A stretch of 8,208 bases of DNA, from the NCBI GenBank assembly GCA_002477505.1, contig DLQB01000105.1, positions 1 through 8,208 of the forward strand. The letters are read 5' to 3'. The notes below the pieces were generated by a model that worked only from the letters and a program-made list of their open reading frames with translations, did no database searches and was not told the DNA's origin. Both the position numbers and the translations under genes were made by a program. Of this stretch, positions 6,429 to 8,208 are shown piece by piece (positions within the stretch are counted from its first letter, which is position 1; each line of letters begins with the position of its first letter). Source of the DNA: Flavobacteriales bacterium UBA7443. Lineage in GTDB: Bacteria > Bacteroidota > Bacteroidia > Flavobacteriales_D > Sanyastnellaceae.

Positions 6429-6908
6429 TTATTTCAATGCGCTGCGCACTTCTGCCACAACGATTGTGAAAATGGATAAACTGCCTAAGAGGTAGACAAA
6501 ATACAACCCGCCCCCTGCGAAGAGGCTTTCACCCGCAGAGACTTTGATTCCGCTGGCTTCGTATGCATTGAGCACGGTATCATCAGCAAGCACATAGAAG
6601 CTGAGAAGTCCGATGATCACAAAACAGACAAAGCCAATGATTGTGCCCATCACGGTTTTTGGATTGTTCATCAATTTCAGGACCAAGAATCCCAATCCGA
6701 ACAAAATTGCTGCGGCCGCGCAGGCAATTCCAACGAAGTAAATGATGTAAAACAATCCGTCGAGAAGCGCACCGTAGCGCTCTTGGCCTTCGACAAACGT
6801 CTCATCCGTACCGCTTCGTGAAGTGATCATGTAGCTGAGGACAACGCCTGCTACAATCACCGCAATCCGCAAAACGGAAAGGCCGAGTCTTAATCCTTTA
6901 TCACCCAT
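6429..6908 (-). CDS. Unrecognised four-helix inner-membrane protein in the Exb operon
   Basis: I cannot assign a family name. The 159-residue product has four predicted membrane helices at about 10-28, 50-78, 87-107 and 133-153, with short loops. A loop between helices 1 and 2 (29-48) is acidic and polar (SGTDETFVEGQERYG). The loop between 2 and 3 is short and basic (KLMNNPKT), suggesting it faces the cytoplasm, which puts the N-terminus inside as well. There is no signal peptide or enzymatic motif. It lies between exbB (11 bases) and the long exbD (7 bases), all on one strand. As far as I recall, a small membrane protein at this place is a recurring feature of Bacteroidota exb operons. A structural or assembly role beside ExbB-ExbD is inferred from location only. 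Confidence 0.8.
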   Translation of the reverse strand: MGDKGLRLGLSVLRIAVIVAGVVLSYMITSRSGTDETFVEGQERYGALLDGLFYIIYFVGIACAAAAILFGLGFLVLKLMNNPKTVMGTIIGFVCFVIIGLLSFYVLADDTVLNAYEASGIKVSAGESLFAGGGLYFVYLLGSLSIFTIVVAEVRSALK

Positions 6909-6919
6909 GATTCAGTGGA

Positions 6920-7798
6920 TTATTTTCCTTGAAGCTTTCGCTTGTACAACAAATCAACAAGATCCATTGACGCCTCTTCCATGTCCAACACAATGCTGTC
7001 GATCTTCGACAAAATGTAATTGTAGAAAATCTGAAGGATGATGGCTACAATCAAACCGGATACCGTCGTAATCAAGGCTACCTTAATACCTCCGGCTACA
7101 ATCGATGCGTTGATCGTATTGGCTTCCGCAATCTTATCAAACGCTGAAATCATACCAATAACGGTACCCATGAAACCCAACATTGGAGCGAGGGCAATGA
7201 ACAAGCTAATCCAGCTCAAGCCGCGCTCTAGCTTGGACATTTCTACACTTCCGTAATCCTCAATCGCTTTCGCAACTTCTTCATAGGATCCGGATGAGCG
7301 ATCAAGCCCTTGGTAGAAGATGGTGGCTACCGGTCCCGCTGTGTTGCGGCAAACCTCCTTGGCAGCTTCTTCTCCTCCATTCTCCAATGCGCCTTCAATT
7401 CCCTCTACGAGCTTGCCCGTATTGGTTGTTGCCATGTTCAAATAGATGATTCGCTCGATGCTCAAAGCCAATCCCAAGATCAAACAAATCAATACGAATG
7501 CCATAAAGGTGGCACCGCCCTCGATGAAGTAACGCTTCACTGTTTGGTGAAAGCTCAATACTTCGCGTGTTTCTTCGGCTGGGGCTTCATCCGCGACAGC
7601 AGGTGCAATCGCAGCCATAGAATCTGCAGCCATGGAGTCAACGGCCATGGAATCTGCAGCCATTGCGGTGCTATCACCAGCAGCCTCAACGGCAGTGGTG
7701 TCGGTCATTTCCATCGCAGCATCTTGTGCGAATGTTGCGTTCGGAAAATTGATGAAAATCAACCCTGCAATTGCAAAGAGGGCAAACAACTTCTTCAT
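6920..7798 (-). CDS. exbB: ExbB/TolQ/MotA-family proton channel subunit with signal peptide and repeat linker
   Basis: ExbB forms the pentameric inner-membrane proton channel that, with ExbD, energises TonB. The 292-residue product begins with a typical signal peptide (MKKLFALFAIAGLIFINF, then a likely cut after A24 in NATFAQ). A periplasmic low-complexity linker (about 26-78) follows, rich in Ala, Asp, Ser and Met and holding DSMA repeats. Membrane helix 1 is about 95-118 (MAFVLICLILGLALSIERI). The TolQ core has helices at about 196-216 (PMLGFMGTVIGMISAF) and 230-263. The latter include the conserved GGIKVALITTVSGLIVAI (236-253), which lines the channel. I chose ATG 7798 because it starts the signal peptide and lies downstream of a clear promoter. 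The open frame to 7921 would include that promoter. It is the first gene of the four-gene operon. Confidence 0.93.
   Translation of the reverse strand: MKKLFALFAIAGLIFINFPNATFAQDAAMEMTDTTAVEAAGDSTAMAADSMAVDSMAADSMAAIAPAVADEAPAEETREVLSFHQTVKRYFIEGGATFMAFVLICLILGLALSIERIIYLNMATTNTGKLVEGIEGALENGGEEAAKEVCRNTAGPVATIFYQGLDRSSGSYEEVAKAIEDYGSVEMSKLERGLSWISLFIALAPMLGFMGTVIGMISAFDKIAEANTINASIVAGGIKVALITTVSGLIVAIILQIFYNYILSKIDSIVLDMEEASMDLVDLLYKRKLQGK
7613..7675 (-). repeat. DSMA pentapeptide repeat in the ExbB linker
   Basis: Residues 42-62 of ExbB contain D-S-T-A-M followed by three D-S-M-A units spaced five residues (15 bases) apart, joined by Ala-Ala or Ala-Val. At DNA level the segment ATGGCTGCAGATTC recurs almost unchanged 30 bases later. 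It follows the signal peptide and precedes the first core helix, so it should be a flexible periplasmic spacer. Confidence 0.75.
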
Positions 7799-7972
7799 GT
7801 GAATCTTAATTCGTGTTATTTCAATCGTGTCGCTTTGCGAGCGTTTATCACTTTCGCAAGTGTGCAAATGTAATTCGCGGTGCACCAACGAGCAAAGAGA
7901 ATTTCCGTTAGATTTAAGCATGCTTCGTTTGCACGCAATTCCTGCACCTTGCCCAAAGCTGATTCAACCTAC
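7799..7972. other. Divergent intergenic region between exbB and the PhzF gene
   Basis: These 174 bases hold the exbB promoter and its leader. No equally good promoter is seen for the plus-strand PhzF gene: TAGATTTA (7909-7916) and TTCGTTTG (7924-7931) are one base off TAnnTTTG, and neither has a good -33 partner. I see no Fur-like palindrome, riboswitch or tRNA here. Confidence 0.5.
7865..7896 (-). promoter_or_regulatory. Promoter of the exbB operon (Bacteroidota consensus)
   Basis: On the minus strand TTTG (7896-7893), a 20-base spacer, and TACATTTG (7872-7865) match the Bacteroidota housekeeping consensus TTTG-N19-21-TAnnTTTG at every fixed base. Transcription would start near 7858-7860, leaving a leader of about 60 bases before the exbB ATG. 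This position also supports the chosen exbB start. Confidence 0.68.
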
Positions 7973-8208
7973 ATGAACACTCTTTTTTTTCAAGTCGATG
8001 CTTTCACCAAGCAAGTGTTTTCAGGGAATTCCGCATGTGTTGTGGTCCTCGAACATTGGATCGATGATGCCATACTCCAAAACATTGCTCGGGAAAATGC
8101 CGTCGCTGAAACCGCCTTTTTGGTTGCGGATGAGGGACATTATCGTTTGCGTTGGTTCACACCAGACATTGAAATCGACCTTTGCGGTCATGCGACTTTA
8201 GCAGCGGG
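7973..8208 (+). CDS. PhzF-family isomerase/epimerase-like protein (partial, N-terminal 78 codons)
   Basis: The gene runs off the right edge. The visible N-terminus begins MNTLFFQVDAFT and contains FSGNSACVV (16-24), the PhzF family's F-x-GNPAAVV-like loop. It also has NAVAETAFL (42-50), where Glu46 corresponds to the catalytic Glu45 of Pseudomonas PhzF, and RWFTPDIEIDLCGHATLAA (60-78), another family signature. PhzF itself isomerises a phenazine precursor, but most homologues in genomes without phenazine genes are of unknown substrate. No phenazine gene is seen here, so I claim only the family. The start at 7973 gives the standard family N-terminus. It is divergent from exbB. Codons 4-6 contain a run of eight T (7983-7990). 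Confidence 0.88.
   Translation, partial: MNTLFFQVDAFTKQVFSGNSACVVVLEHWIDDAILQNIARENAVAETAFLVADEGHYRLRWFTPDIEIDLCGHATLAA

Noticed and set aside
7310..7873. 187-codon plus-strand open frame opposite exbB
   Set aside because: It is rich in Cys, His and Ser with no domain, lies wholly antisense to the ExbB coding region and its promoter, and looks like a frame shadow.
7973..8208. Part of a phenazine biosynthesis cluster
   Set aside because: Only a PhzF-family N-terminus is visible; no other phz-like gene is present and the family is common outside phenazine pathways.

Overview
The window reads as chromosomal housekeeping DNA from a member of the Bacteroidota, probably Flavobacteriales-like. The evidence is a TrmB with the TFSDPQPK signature where proteobacteria have FPDPWHKK, an exbB / four-helix membrane protein / exbD / exbD cluster of the Bacteroidota type, promoter-like TAnnTTTG boxes, and almost no Shine-Dalgarno sequences. 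G+C looks close to 50 % by eye. Family-level placement is not possible from this sequence alone. Every stretch is accounted for, and no gap exceeds about 175 bases.

Left block (1-1105, minus strand): a tightly packed operon, trmB -> alkyltransferase-like protein -> start of an Mrp/DUF59-type gene. Its stops and starts overlap (TGATG, ATGA). The methyltransferase homologue has Ala in place of the catalytic Cys, so it is a lesion-binding ATL protein and not a suicide repair enzyme.

Middle block (1137-5062, plus strand): a GT-B-fold glycosyltransferase divergent from trmB across only 31 bases, then tadA (wobble adenosine deaminase), mgtE (Mg2+ channel) and a D-2-hydroxyacid dehydrogenase that starts 1 base after mgtE. 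tadA and mgtE are each preceded by the same TAACTTTG box a few bases before the start codon, suggesting separate promoters with very short leaders.

Right block (7798-5122, minus strand): a four-gene operon for a proton-driven TonB-type energiser. It contains an ExbB/TolQ protein with a signal peptide and a DSMA-repeat linker, an unrecognised four-helix membrane protein, a long ExbD with an insertion in its periplasmic domain, and a short ExbD. A promoter matching the Bacteroidota consensus exactly (TTTG-N20-TACATTTG) lies about 67-100 bases upstream of exbB. No tonB follows; the operon ends convergently against the dehydrogenase. At the right edge, divergent from exbB, a phzF-family gene begins and runs off the window.

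I see no mobile element, CRISPR array, tRNA or rRNA, and no clearly new system. The points most worth following up are the four-helix protein in the Exb operon, the domain-splitting insertion in the long ExbD, the repeat-bearing ExbB N-terminus and the short-leader promoter pattern.
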